A stretch of 64,000 bases of DNA from Sva-07 sp963752815 (GCA_963752815.1 CAVVZI010000021.1:1-64000); one strand, 5' to 3'. Shown: positions 24,102-32,526, counted from the first letter of the stretch. Notes: generated by a model not told the origin, from the letters alone. Made by a program: numbers and translations.

Positions 24102-24593
24102 TCAGCGGCCGGCGCGATCGCCGAGTTCGACGAGCCACGACGGCAGGCGCGTCGGGCGTCCCGCGGTGGTGGTGCACCCGTGCACCGTCACACCCGTGGC
24201 GCATGCCGTCGGCTCGCCGGATGCATCGTCGACGGTCACGAGGTACGCCATCTGGAACGTCGTACGGGTCACGGCCCCCAGTCGCAGGCGGATGTCGACG
24301 AGGTCGTCGAAGCGCAGCGGCGCGCGAAATCGCATGTACGACTCGAGCACGGGCGACTCCAGCCCCTCGTCTCGCCAGGCGGTGAACGGGTGACCTACAT
24401 GTCGCAGATACGCGACCCGCGACTCCTCGAAGTAGGCGAGGTAGTTGCTGTGGTGCACGATCCCCATCGCGTCGGTCTCGACGAACCGCACGCGGATGCG
24501 GTGGACGAAGTCGTAGTCGTCCGGGTTGGCCGACGGATCGATCGACAGGCGCACGAGGCCGACCATATCGACGTCGGGACAGCCGGTCGCCAT
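24102..24593 (-). CDS. Hot-dog thioesterase (4HBT/YbgC-like)
   Basis: 163-residue hot-dog-fold acyl-CoA thioesterase. It has VRFVETDAMGIVHHSNYLAYFEESRVAYLR, the YbgC/4HBT catalytic-loop pattern with Asp in ETDAMGIVHH, and MRFRAPLRFDDLVDIRLRLG. It probably hydrolyses short or aromatic acyl-CoAs. The N-terminal 20 residues (MATGCPDVDMVGLVRL) are weakly conserved, so a later start is possible. It is divergent from ybaK 11 bp away, so its promoter overlaps that of the neighbour. Confidence 0.82.
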   Translation of the reverse strand: MATGCPDVDMVGLVRLSIDPSANPDDYDFVHRIRVRFVETDAMGIVHHSNYLAYFEESRVAYLRHVGHPFTAWRDEGLESPVLESYMRFRAPLRFDDLVDIRLRLGAVTRTTFQMAYLVTVDDASGEPTACATGVTVHGCTTTAGRPTRLPSWLVELGDRAGR

Positions 24594-24604
24594 ACTGGCG
24601 ATCG

Positions 24605-25076
24605 ATGACCCCGGCGATCCGTCTGCTCGAAGCGTCGGGCATTGCGTTCTCGATCCACGAATACGAACGGGGCGAGGAGCTGAAGGACTTCGGCCGCGAG
24701 GCCGCCGAGTCGCTCGGCCTGCCCTTCGACCAGGTGTTCAAGACCCTCGTCGTCGACCTGGACGACGGTCGGGGGCTGGCGGTCGCCGTCCTCCCCGTCA
24801 GCTGTCTGCTGTCGATGAAGCTCGTCGCGGCCGCCTTCGGTGCGAAGCGGGCAACGATGGCCGACCAGCGCGCGGCCGAGCGCTCGAGCGGCTACGTCGT
24901 GGGCGGCATCAGCCCGCTGGGGCAGAAGCGAGGTGCTGCGGACGGTGGTCGACGAGTCGGCGGAACTGTTCGACGAGATCTACGTCAGCGGCGGCAGGCG
25001 CGGCCTCGACATCGCGGTGGCTCCCGCCGACCTCGTCCGCCTGCTCGATGCCGTCGTGGCCCCGATCACGGCCTGA
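24605..25076 (+). pseudogene. ybaK: YbaK/EbsC Cys-tRNA(Pro) deacylase, frameshifted
   Basis: The frame from 24605 encodes MTPAIRLLEASGIAFSIHEY, then FDQVFKTLVVDLDDGRGLAVAVLP and RSSGYVVGGISPLGQK, the YbaK catalytic core. It then changes frame between 24929 and 24932 (one extra base) and continues as VLRTVVDESAELFDEIYVSGGRRGLDIAVAPADLVRLLDAVVAPI in the next frame. Removing one base gives 156 residues, the family length. YbaK hydrolyses mischarged Cys-tRNA(Pro). The intact rest of the gene suggests a sequence error or a very recent mutation; annotate as broken until checked. Confidence 0.8.
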
Positions 25077-25098
25077 CGCCGCGCCGGGTTTGGGCTCG

Positions 25099-25993
25099 TC
25101 AGCGGGCGGGGTGGCGCATCAGGGCTTCGATGCGGGCGACGCGGGTGCGTGCCGGCGGGTGCGACGCGGCCAGTCGTGCCCGCCAGCCGATCGGTCGCGC
25201 GCCATAGCCCTGCGCCAGCACGAAGCGCAGGGCACCGGCGAGTTCGGCGCCGAAGCCCATCCGTACGGCCAGTTGGTCGGCCTCGTATTCGGACGAGTGG
25301 CCGACCATGTTGGTGATCGCGTCGCTGCCGCGGATCGCCGCGGTGAACACCCACGCCAGCCCGCTGAAGATCGCCGCGGCCACGGTGCCGACCGCGGCGA
25401 TGGCCGCCGACCGTTGCCCGAAGCTCCCGGCGGCGGCCTGGGCCACGTTCTCCAGGTAGAACCCGATCCGCGCCAGCACCACCACCGGCACCGACAGCCA
25501 GTGGCCGAGCGTGATCGCCACCGTGTGCAGCCCGAGGTGGTGGCTCAACTCGTGGGCGAGCACCCCGCGCAGTTGCGACGCCGGTCAGCTCGGTGACCGC
25601 GAACGTGGTCACCACGACGAGGTGGCCGCCGCAGGCGAACGCGTTCACCTCGTCGGTGTCGACCACCCGCACGACGTACCGGCTCGCCGGAAGCCCGTTC
25701 GCTTCGGCGATCCCGGTCCAGATCGGTTCGATCACCGCCGCCTCGGTCGGCGTCGGTCGGCGGGCGCCCAGGATCGGCGTGAGCACGAACACCTGGAACG
25801 GCCGCACGAACATCAACAGCCCGACGGCGAGGAAGGCGACGGCGAACATCCAGTAGTCGACGCCGAAGACGATCGAGAACGGGAACCAGAACACCGCCAG
25901 GGCGAGCAGCGTGAACGGCAGCATGCCGATCACCGGGACGAACGCCCACAGTGCGCCGCGCTGCACCCTCCGTGCCCCCTGTCGCGTGACCAT
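25099..25993 (-). pseudogene. M48 membrane metallopeptidase, frameshifted
   Basis: The N-terminal frame from the ATG at 25993 encodes MVTRQGARRVQRGALWAFVP with two membrane segments, then RYVVRVVDTDEVNAFACGGHLVVVTTFAVTEL. The next frame continues RGVLAHELSHHLGLHTVAITLGHW, with the HExxH zinc motif, and EYEADQLAVRMGFG (the ExxxD glutamate). One extra base at about 25581-25590 joins them; corrected, about 297 residues, typical of HtpX-like M48B proteases for membrane-protein quality control. A TATCCT box lies 9 nt before the ATG. Likely a sequence error or recent mutation. Confidence 0.78.
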
Positions 25994-26055
25994 GCTGGTG
26001 ACAGGATACGACCGGACTCTCGAGACCTCGTCTGGGGGTGCGGACGAGCCAATGG

Positions 26056-26682
26056 TTACGTCAGAGCGCTCGCCACCCAGCGGCCGACGAAGCGCGCCAG
26101 GTCGGTGACCGAGACGGTCGAGTCGAGTCGATCGCTGCGGTAGGAGTTGGAGAACGACGACACCGCGCCGAGCACGCCGATGGCCAACAGGTGCGGGTCG
26201 CCGTCCGCGATCGTCCCGTCACGCTGGCCGAGGATGATGAGCCGGCGGACGTCGTCGAGGTACACGTCCGAGCCCTCCTGGAACACGTCGGCGAACACCG
26301 GGTCGGCACGCTCGACGTCGAGCAGTGCGAAATAGGACGCGTTGGCGGCCATGAACTCCACGCTGGCCTCGGATCCCTGCACGATCCGCTGGAGAGCGGA
26401 GGCATCGGAGTCCATCGCTGCCGCCTGGGCCCGCCGCAGTCGGAGCCGCATCACCCGGACGAGTTCGGTGAACAGTTCGGCCTTGGTGGTGAAGTACCAG
26501 TAGAAGAGCCCTTTGGCGACGCCGGCCTCGCGGCAGATGTCGGCGATCCGAGTCGCCCCGTAGCCGCGCTCGGCGAAGAGACGAGCGGCCGCGTCGAGCA
26601 GTTGCTGCTTGCGTTCCTCGCCGTGACGGGTGTGGGTGCGGCTGGCCGGGTCGGCGCGGGATGCATCGATCGGTGGCGACAT
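26056..26682 (-). CDS. TetR family transcriptional regulator
   Basis: About 208-residue TetR repressor. The DNA-binding domain is GEERKQQLLDAAARLFAERGYGATRIADICREAGVAKGLFYWYFTTKAELFTELV, and the C-terminal ligand domain includes DPVFADVFQEGSDVYLDDVRRLIILGQ. The ATG at 26682 is preferred over a TTG 12 nt upstream. It is divergent from a ferredoxin gene, and a 16-bp palindrome (TTGACC-CGTC-GGTCAA at 26716-26731) sits between them as the probable operator. Inducer unknown; TetR next to ferredoxin in actinobacteria often regulates a cytochrome P450 or hydroxylase system. Confidence 0.85.
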   Translation of the reverse strand: MSPPIDASRADPASRTHTRHGEERKQQLLDAAARLFAERGYGATRIADICREAGVAKGLFYWYFTTKAELFTELVRVMRLRLRRAQAAAMDSDASALQRIVQGSEASVEFMAANASYFALLDVERADPVFADVFQEGSDVYLDDVRRLIILGQRDGTIADGDPHLLAIGVLGAVSSFSNSYRSDRLDSTVSVTDLARFVGRWVASALT

Positions 26683-26715
26683 GATGCGTCCCAACGTACC
26701 TTGACCCGCCAGACC

Positions 26716-26731
26716 TTGACCCGTCGGTCAA
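26716..26731. promoter_or_regulatory. Palindromic operator TTGACC-N4-GGTCAA
   Basis: Perfect 6-bp arms separated by CGTC, with an additional TTGACC half-site at 26701-26706, in the 119-bp gap between the TetR gene and the ferredoxin gene. TTGAC-type palindromes are typical TetR-family operators in actinobacteria, so this probably controls both genes. Confidence 0.6.
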
Positions 26732-26801
26732 GTTCCATCGAACCGGGTCTGCCGCGACCCGCCTGACCGTGACCGGCCTGACGGGTTCGTACACTGCCTC
26801 G

Positions 26802-27116
26802 ATGGCCGCCTTGACGCGTGACGAGCGGATCGCGACGAGGACCCGCAACGAGAAGTGGCAGAACGTGCCGCTGCGCATCGAGATGCTCGAATGCATCAAC
26901 TGCGATGCCTGCCTGCGTCACTGCCCGCCGACGTTCGGGGCGATCTTCAACCACGGTGCCGACGTGATCATCGTGCCCGAACTCTGCAGCGGCTGCGACA
27001 AGTGTCTGCCGGCCTGTCCCGTCGACTGCATCTACCCGGATCCCGACTGGGAGGCCGTCACCGTGCCCGACGACTGGTGGGACGAACCGGGCAGCCCCGA
27101 CGACCCGTACCGGTGA
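26802..27116 (+). CDS. Two-cluster [4Fe-4S] ferredoxin family protein
   Basis: 104-residue protein with MLECINCDACLRHCPPTFGAI and LCSGCDKCLPACPVDCIYPDPDW, giving two CxxCxxCxxxCP-like motifs and hence two [4Fe-4S] clusters. The C-terminal acidic Trp-rich tail (VPDDWWDEPG) is unusual. Probable electron carrier for an oxygenase or other redox enzyme. A TACACT box (26790-26795) lies 6 nt before the ATG, leaderless. It is divergent from a TetR gene with an operator between them. It overlaps no esterase sequence (gap 39 bp). Confidence 0.85.
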   Translation: MAALTRDERIATRTRNEKWQNVPLRIEMLECINCDACLRHCPPTFGAIFNHGADVIIVPELCSGCDKCLPACPVDCIYPDPDWEAVTVPDDWWDEPGSPDDPYR

Positions 27117-27155
27117 CGCCGTAGAACCCCACCCGAGAACCGGTAGAACAGTGCC

Positions 27156-27918
27156 ATGACCAGCACGTCGATCATCGAGGGTGCCGAGCCGTTCACCCAT
27201 GTGGGAACCGCCACCACCGGCCTGTTGGCGTTGCACGGCTTCACCGGCAACCCGTCGTCGATGCGGGCGATCGCCGACGCCGCGGCCGCCGATCGGTCTG
27301 CACGTCGAGCTGCCACGGCTGCCGGGCCACGGAACGGTGGTCGACGACATGCTCGACACCGGCTGGGCCGACTGGGCGGCCGAGGTCGACGCGGCGTACC
27401 GCCGCCTCGCCGAACGCGTCGACACCATCGTCGTCGCCGGGTTGAGCATGGGCGGGTCGCTCACGCTCTGGGTCGCCCTCCAGCACCCCGAGACGGCCGG
27501 CATCGTCTGCGTCAACGCCGCGACGCAGCCGCAGGCCGACGTCGTCCTCGAGATGATCCGGGAGATGATCGAGGAGGGCAACGAGGTGATGCCGGGAATC
27601 GGTGGCGACATCGCCGACCCCGATGTCGTCGAGTCGGCCTACTCGGGCACGCCACTGCGCCCGCTGTTGTCGTTCCAGGTCGACGGGCTGGCGCCGATGG
27701 CGGATCGGTACGGCGAACTCACCATGCCGGCGCTCGTCATCACCTCCCGCCAGGACCATGTGGTCGAGCCCGTGCAGAGCGAGCACCTCGTCGCCACGCT
27801 CGGCGGTCCCGTCGAGCACGTCTGGCTCGATCGCAGCTATCACGTGGCGACCCAGGACTACGACCGCGATCTGATCATCGACCTGATCGGCAAGTTCGTC
27901 CAACAGGTGTCGGGCTGA
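27156..27918 (+). pseudogene. Alpha/beta hydrolase (carboxylesterase), frameshifted
   Basis: The first frame, from the ATG at 27156, encodes MTSTSIIEGAEPFTHVGTAT and LLALHGFTGNPSSMRAIADA. After about 27285-27296 the reading moves to the next frame (IGLHVELPRLPGHGTVVDDML) with the nucleophile elbow VVAGLSMGGSLTLWVAL, the acid in ITSRQDHVVEP and the catalytic His in RSYHVATQDYD. One extra base; corrected length about 253 residues, matching bacterial monoacylglycerol lipase or carboxylesterases (Est30-like). All catalytic residues are present. It is followed by lgt 8 bp later. Confidence 0.8.
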
Positions 27919-27926
27919 TCCCACCG

Positions 27927-28880
27927 ATGCTCGCCAGCTTTCCCAGCCCGCCGGCCAACACGATCGAGATCGGCCCGCTCAGCCTGAACATCTACGGGCT
28001 GATGATCGCCCTCGGCGTCATCGCCGCGGTGTGGCTGTTCGGCCGCCGACTCGAAGAGCGTGAGGTCGGCACGCGCGACGACGCCAGTGCGATCGCGGTG
28101 TGGGCGGTGCTGGCCGGTGTGATCGGGGCGCGGCTCTACCACGTGGCCACGGACATCGAGAAGTTCTACGGGAACTGGGGCGACGTCGTCGCCATCTGGA
28201 ACGGTGGTCTCGGTATCCCCGGCGGTCTCCTGCTCGGCCTGGTCGTCGGCCTGTACGTGACCCATCGTCGGGGGATCGGCCTCGCTGTCGCGGCGACGTG
28301 CGCGGCGCCCGCCGTTCCGCTGGCGCAGGCGATCGGCCGGTGGGGCAACTATTTCAACCAGGAGCTGTACGGGCGGCCGACGACCCTGCCGTGGGCGGTC
28401 CGGATCGACGCAGGCAACCTCGAGCCCGGCTACGCCGTCGGCACGACGTTCCACCCGACGTTCCTGTACGAATCGCTGTGGTGCCTCGGGCTGTGTCTCG
28501 TGCTGTTGTGGATCGACCGGCGCTGGCGCCCGGCGCCCGGCCAGCTGTTCGCGATGTACGTGATGGGGTACGGGGTCGGGCGGTTCTGGGTGGAAGGGAT
28601 GCGCATCGACGAGGCCGACCATGTCGCGGGGCTGCGCTTCAATCAGTGGGTGGCCATCACGATGATCGTGGCGGGCGCCGTGGCGCTGGCGATCATGAGG
28701 ATGTACCCGGTGGCGGAACCCGAGGTCGGTGATTTCGCCCGCCACGGCGATGCGGCCGACGCCGACCTGGGCGGTGAGCCGGCCGACGATGATCCGATCG
28801 AGGATCCGGCCGATGACGTCAGTCCAGCCGTCGACCCGATCCCGAGTCGAACAGATGGGCCGACCCCGGCGTCGGAATGA
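27927..28880 (+). CDS. lgt: Prolipoprotein diacylglyceryl transferase
   Basis: 317-residue integral membrane enzyme that transfers diacylglyceryl from phosphatidylglycerol to the lipobox Cys of prolipoproteins. It has about seven membrane helices, the signature AIGRWGNYFNQELYGRPTTLPW and an N-terminal IYGLMIALGVIAAVWLFGRR. The last ~55 residues are acidic (DAADADLGGEPADDDPIEDP), as in other actinobacterial Lgt. It acts on lipoproteins such as the FAS1 protein in this window. The start ATG at 27927 is 8 bp after the esterase. The 3' end overlaps the convergent ABC ATPase gene by 62 bp. Confidence 0.9.
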   Translation: MLASFPSPPANTIEIGPLSLNIYGLMIALGVIAAVWLFGRRLEEREVGTRDDASAIAVWAVLAGVIGARLYHVATDIEKFYGNWGDVVAIWNGGLGIPGGLLLGLVVGLYVTHRRGIGLAVAATCAAPAVPLAQAIGRWGNYFNQELYGRPTTLPWAVRIDAGNLEPGYAVGTTFHPTFLYESLWCLGLCLVLLWIDRRWRPAPGQLFAMYVMGYGVGRFWVEGMRIDEADHVAGLRFNQWVAITMIVAGAVALAIMRMYPVAEPEVGDFARHGDAADADLGGEPADDDPIEDPADDVSPAVDPIPSRTDGPTPASE

Positions 28881-29889
28881 GGCTCACGAGGTCGCCGTTC
28901 GCGAGCCCGCTCAACCCGTCGACGCGGGCGACCATGTGGACGTCTGACCCGGCGACCGTGCAGTAGAGGAAGGCTTCCGACCCCAGTTCCTCCACCAGGT
29001 CGACCGTGGCGTCGAGTCCTCCGGTGACGGCGACGTTGAAATCGTTGGGACGGATGCCGATCGTGACGCCGGGACCGGTGAGCGCCGCCCGCTGCTCGGG
29101 TGTGATCGGGACGACGAGCGAGCCGTAGTGCGCGCCGTCGTCGTCGATCGTGCCGGCGACGATGTTCATCGCCGGCGATCCGATGAAGCCCGCCACGAAC
29201 ACGTTGGTCGGGTGCATGAACAGCTCGCGCGGCGTGGCGCACTGCTGCAACACGCCGTCGTTCAGCACGGCGACGCGATCGCCCATCGTCATCGCCTCGA
29301 TCTGGTCGTGGGTGACGTACACGGTCGTGACGCCGAGGCGCTTCTGCAGCGCGGCGATCTGGGTGCGGGTCTGGACGCGGAGCTTGGCGTCGAGGTTCGA
29401 CAGCGGCTCGTCCATGAGGAAGACCTTCGGCTCACGCACGATCGCCCGCCCCATCGCCACGCGCTGACGTTGACCGCCCGACAACTTGGCCGGCTTGCGG
29501 TCGAGGTACTCCTCGAGGTCGAGGATGCGCGCCGCTTCCTTGACCCGCGCCGCGCGCTCCGACTTGGCGACCTTCTTCACCTTGAGGTGAAAGCCGATGT
29601 TCTCGGCCACGGTCATGTGCGGGTACAGCGCGTACGACTGGAAGACCATCGCGATGTCGCGGTCCTTCGGCAGCACCGTGGTGACGTCGTCGTCACCGAT
29701 GAGGATCGAGCCGTAGTCGGTCGGTTCCAGGCCGGCGAGCATGCGCAACGTGGTCGATTTCCCGCACCCCGACGGTCCCACCAGCACCAGGAACTCGCCG
29801 TCGGCGATGGCCAGATCGAGGTCGGCGACGGCGGGCAACTCCTGCCCCGGATAGATCCGCGTCGCACGATCGAAGGTCACGGTGGCCAC
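28819..29889 (-). CDS. Sugar-type ABC transporter ATPase (UgpC/MalK-like)
   Basis: About 356-residue ABC ATPase with Walker A VGPSGCGKSTT, Q-loop MVFQSYALYPHMTV, signature KLSGGQRQRVAMGRA, Walker B VFLMDEPLSNLD and the H-loop VTHDQIEAM. The C-terminal OB-fold regulatory domain (GVTIGIRPNDFNVAV) is that of the MalK/UgpC family, which energises carbohydrate or glycerol-phosphate uptake. No permease or binding protein is nearby, so it may be a shared, multitasking ATPase. The GTG at 29889 (VATVTFDRATRIYPG) matches the usual start; a GTG at 29898 is also possible. Confidence 0.87.
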   Translation of the reverse strand: MATVTFDRATRIYPGQELPAVADLDLAIADGEFLVLVGPSGCGKSTTLRMLAGLEPTDYGSILIGDDDVTTVLPKDRDIAMVFQSYALYPHMTVAENIGFHLKVKKVAKSERAARVKEAARILDLEEYLDRKPAKLSGGQRQRVAMGRAIVREPKVFLMDEPLSNLDAKLRVQTRTQIAALQKRLGVTTVYVTHDQIEAMTMGDRVAVLNDGVLQQCATPRELFMHPTNVFVAGFIGSPAMNIVAGTIDDDGAHYGSLVVPITPEQRAALTGPGVTIGIRPNDFNVAVTGGLDATVDLVEELGSEAFLYCTVAGSDVHMVARVDGLSGLANGDLVSLIPTPGSAHLFDSGSGRRLD

Positions 29890-29938
29890 GGCCCGCACCG
29901 TACCCGAACCGTCCCGACGACCGCCCCACCCCTCTTCC

Positions 29939-30039
29939 GATGAGCGAGACCCCCGTCTCCGGTGGCTTCGCTCATCGCTCATGGGTTCGATCGGGTTGCG
30001 ATGAGCGACGTCCCCGCATGCGGTGGTCTCGCTCATCGC
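29939..30039. repeat. Pair of GATGAGCGA palindromes (REP-like), second locus
   Basis: Two hairpins: CGATGAGCGA (29939-29948) with TCGCTCATCG (29968-29977), and GCGATGAGCGA (29998-30008) with TCGCTCATCGC (30029-30039), both perfect and with ~19-20 nt loops containing CCCC and CGGTGG. They occupy the gap between the HTH-citrate synthase gene (stop at 30049) and the ABC ATPase gene. Same arm sequence as at 10.7-10.8 kb. Confidence 0.75.
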
Positions 30040-30048
30040 TCGGGTGGG

Positions 30049-31206
30049 TTACGGCGTGCGGGCGAGGCCGCGGAAGCGGACCGGGGGTTCGCCGAGTTCC
30101 TCGTCGTAGTGCGCCGCCCAGCCGGCGAGGCGGGCGACGGCGAAGATGGGAGCATCGCTGGGAAGTCCGGCCACCCAGCTGAGCGTGCCGAGGGCGAAGT
30201 CGACGTTCGGCTGCGTCGGAATCGTGCGGGCCACCTCGGCGAGCACGGCGTCGACCACGTCGAATCGGATGTCGTCGGGAGCGATGCGGCGGGCGGCGGC
30301 GAGCAGCGGCGCGAACCGAGGATCGGTGTGGCGGTAGATCTTGTGACCGAAGCCGGGGATGTGCCGCCGCTCGCTGCGCGCCCGCGCCACGCTGCTCGCC
30401 GGATCGTCGCGCATACATTCCTCGAGGAAGTGGTGCACGGCCGACATCGCGGAGCCGTGGAGCGCACCCTCCACGGTGCACAGGCCGACGACCAACGCCG
30501 CGTACGGCGAGGCGCGAACGGACGCGGCAACCCGAACCGCCAGGGTGCTCGTGGCGAGTTCGTGGTCGGCGAGGAGCACCAGGGCGGTCTCGATGGCATC
30601 GACGAGCGCGGCCGACGGACGGGCGGTCCAGGCGCCGGCGAGGCGGCGCGCGAATCGCCCGGTGAGCGGGGTGGCATTCGCCGTCAACGCGGTCGGGCAG
30701 GCGAGGACGACGCGCCGGGCGGCGGTCGCCGTGTCGTCGTCGGGATGGAGCCCGCCGAGGACGGTGGCGGCGATCGTGAGACGGGCGATCGGCCCGGCCG
30801 TCACGGTGCGCAGCGTCGAACTGACCGCCTCCCGGTCGTCCGGGTCGGCCCCGGGCCACGTGATCGGTGCGGTGGGCAGCGTGCCGGTGAACAACAGTTC
30901 GGCAACATCCTCGAACGAGTGCTCGGCGAGGAGCGACGTGAGCGGATACCCGCGCAACTCGACGCCGTCGTCGCCCAGCTTGGTGATCGCCGACGCGATC
31001 TGCACGTCGATCGTCGGCCGCGGTGCCTGGTCGTTGCGACGGCCCGACGCCCGGACCGAGTCGAGTTCGTCGACGGCGAACAGCGACGTCCGACCGTCGG
31101 CGGCACGGACCCGTGACACCCGGCCACGACTGACGTACGCATAGAGCGTCGACGGCGAGACGCCGAGGATCCGGGCCGCTTCGGGAGCGCGCACATAGGT
31201 CGTCAC
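30049..31206 (-). CDS. Citrate synthase with N-terminal HTH domain
   Basis: 385-residue protein. The N-terminal ~50 residues are an excisionase/MerR-type helix-turn-helix (APEAARILGVSPSTLYAYVSRGRVSRVRAADGRTSLFAVDELDSV). The rest is citrate-synthase fold: VEGALHGSAMSAVHHFLEE, HIPGFGHKIYRHTDPRF (catalytic His positions) and QPNVDFALGTLSWVAGLP (catalytic Asp). It may combine enzyme and DNA-binding roles or be a metabolite-sensing regulator. It is divergent from a second citrate synthase with paired palindromes between. GGAGG lies just before the GTG; a GTG at 31194 is an alternative. Confidence 0.85.
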   Translation of the reverse strand: MTTYVRAPEAARILGVSPSTLYAYVSRGRVSRVRAADGRTSLFAVDELDSVRASGRRNDQAPRPTIDVQIASAITKLGDDGVELRGYPLTSLLAEHSFEDVAELLFTGTLPTAPITWPGADPDDREAVSSTLRTVTAGPIARLTIAATVLGGLHPDDDTATAARRVVLACPTALTANATPLTGRFARRLAGAWTARPSAALVDAIETALVLLADHELATSTLAVRVAASVRASPYAALVVGLCTVEGALHGSAMSAVHHFLEECMRDDPASSVARARSERRHIPGFGHKIYRHTDPRFAPLLAAARRIAPDDIRFDVVDAVLAEVARTIPTQPNVDFALGTLSWVAGLPSDAPIFAVARLAGWAAHYDEELGEPPVRFRGLARTP

Positions 31207-31226
31207 CCCTCCATCGTGCCTGCGGC

Positions 31227-31263
31227 ATTGATCGAAATCAATGTTGATCTGATCAATGTTGAT
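31227..31263. promoter_or_regulatory. AT-rich palindromic operators between citrate synthases
   Basis: Two identical palindromes ATCAATGTTGAT at 31237-31248 and 31252-31263 (arms ATCAA/TTGAT, period 15 bp), plus ATTGATCGAAATCAAT at 31227-31242 overlapping the first. This AT-rich stretch stands out against the GC-rich surroundings and lies in the 87-bp divergent gap. Likely binding sites for the HTH domain of the adjacent citrate synthase. Confidence 0.6.
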
Positions 31264-31293
31264 TTCACGGAGTGTCGATTGGAGACTCGAAGC

Positions 31294-32430
31294 ATGACGA
31301 TGCAGATGATCGAAGTACCCGCCGGGCTGAACGGTGTGGTCGCCGCCGAGACCGCCATCGGTGCCGTGAACGGTGACGAGGGCTATTTCCACTACGGAGC
31401 GCACGACGCGACGCAGCTGGCCCGCGAGAACACGCTGGAGGAGGTGTGGTTCCTCGTGCGCGAGGGCCGGCTGCCGACGGCGACCGAACTGGCGCGGTTC
31501 CGGGCCGACGTGGGAGGGCTGCGCGCCGTTCCCGACGCACTGTTGCCGGTCGTCGACGTGGTGGCGCACACCGCTGCTCCGCCGCTCGCCCAGCTCCGAT
31601 CCGTCCTGTCGGTGGCGGCCCCGATCCTCGGCCTCGACCCCGTGATCGACATCGACCACGAGACGCGCCGCGAACAGGCGCTGCGCGTCGCGGCGATGAC
31701 ACCGTCGATCCTCGCCGCGCTGCATCGGATGCGCGACGGGCTCGACCCCGTCGCACCCGACCCGACACTCGGCCACGCTGCCTCGTACCTGTACGAGACC
31801 ACCGGCGTCCGCCCCTCCGACGATCACGCCCGCGCCGTCGAGCAGTACATGATCCTCACCGTCGATCACGGATTCAACGCGTCGACGTTCACCGCCCGGG
31901 TGGTCGCATCGACCGGCGCCGACGTGGCCGACGCCGTGTGCTCCGCGATCGGCGCGCTGGCCGGGCCGCTCCACGGCGGCGCGCCGAGCCGGGCGCTCGA
32001 CGCCCTCGACGCGATCGGCACACCCGACCGGGCGCCCGACTGGGTGCGCCAGGAGGTCAGCGCCGGCCGACGCATCATGGGATTCGGGCACGCGGTGTAC
32101 CGGGCGCCCGACCCGCGTTCGGGGCTGCTGCGTGAGGTGGCCGAGCGACTCGGCGGCGACCTCGTCGACCAGGCGATCGCGACCGAGGCGGAGATTCTCG
32201 TGACGCTCGCGGAGTTGAAGCCCGATCGCCCGCTGCCGAGCAACGTCGAGTTCTACGCCGGCGTCGTGATGGAGACCGCCGGACTGCCGCGCTCGATGTT
32301 CACGCCGACGTTCGCCGTCAGCCGCACGATCGGCTGGACGAGCCACATCGTCGAACAGGCGGCCGTCGGCAAACTCATCCGCCCCACCTCGCGCTACACC
32401 GGACCCGCCCCCGACTTCCTCCCGTCCTGA
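31294..32430 (+). CDS. Citrate/2-methylcitrate synthase
   Basis: 378-residue citrate-synthase-fold enzyme. It has LEEVWFLVREGRLPTATELARF, ALAGPLHGGAPSRALDAL and RRIMGFGHAVYRAPDPR (catalytic His positions). In the third catalytic position the usual NVDFY is SNVEFYAGVVMETAGLP, an Asp-to-Glu change that occurs in some actinobacterial CitA-type proteins. Probably condenses oxaloacetate with acetyl- or propionyl-CoA. GGAG lies 10 nt before the ATG at 31294. Divergent from the HTH-citrate synthase and followed by a 22-bp perfect palindrome. Confidence 0.85.
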   Translation: MTMQMIEVPAGLNGVVAAETAIGAVNGDEGYFHYGAHDATQLARENTLEEVWFLVREGRLPTATELARFRADVGGLRAVPDALLPVVDVVAHTAAPPLAQLRSVLSVAAPILGLDPVIDIDHETRREQALRVAAMTPSILAALHRMRDGLDPVAPDPTLGHAASYLYETTGVRPSDDHARAVEQYMILTVDHGFNASTFTARVVASTGADVADAVCSAIGALAGPLHGGAPSRALDALDAIGTPDRAPDWVRQEVSAGRRIMGFGHAVYRAPDPRSGLLREVAERLGGDLVDQAIATEAEILVTLAELKPDRPLPSNVEFYAGVVMETAGLPRSMFTPTFAVSRTIGWTSHIVEQAAVGKLIRPTSRYTGPAPDFLPS

Positions 32431-32440
32431 CTTGATCCGA

Positions 32441-32485
32441 AAAATGGAGCAGATGTCGCGCTGAGCGCGACATCTGCTCCATTTT
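32441..32485. terminator. Perfect 22-bp palindrome between citrate synthase and gatC
   Basis: Left arm 32441-32462 (starts AAAATGGAGCAGATGTCGCG), one-base spacer, right arm 32464-32485, ending in TTTT. It begins 11 bp after the citrate synthase stop codon and precedes gatC by 40 bp. The terminal T-run makes a transcription terminator likely on the plus strand. The leading A-run also fits a terminator on the other strand. Confidence 0.72.
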
Positions 32486-32526
32486 CCGGCGGGGGCGGGT
32501 GAACGGCCGCCGGTAGCCTCGCTGGC

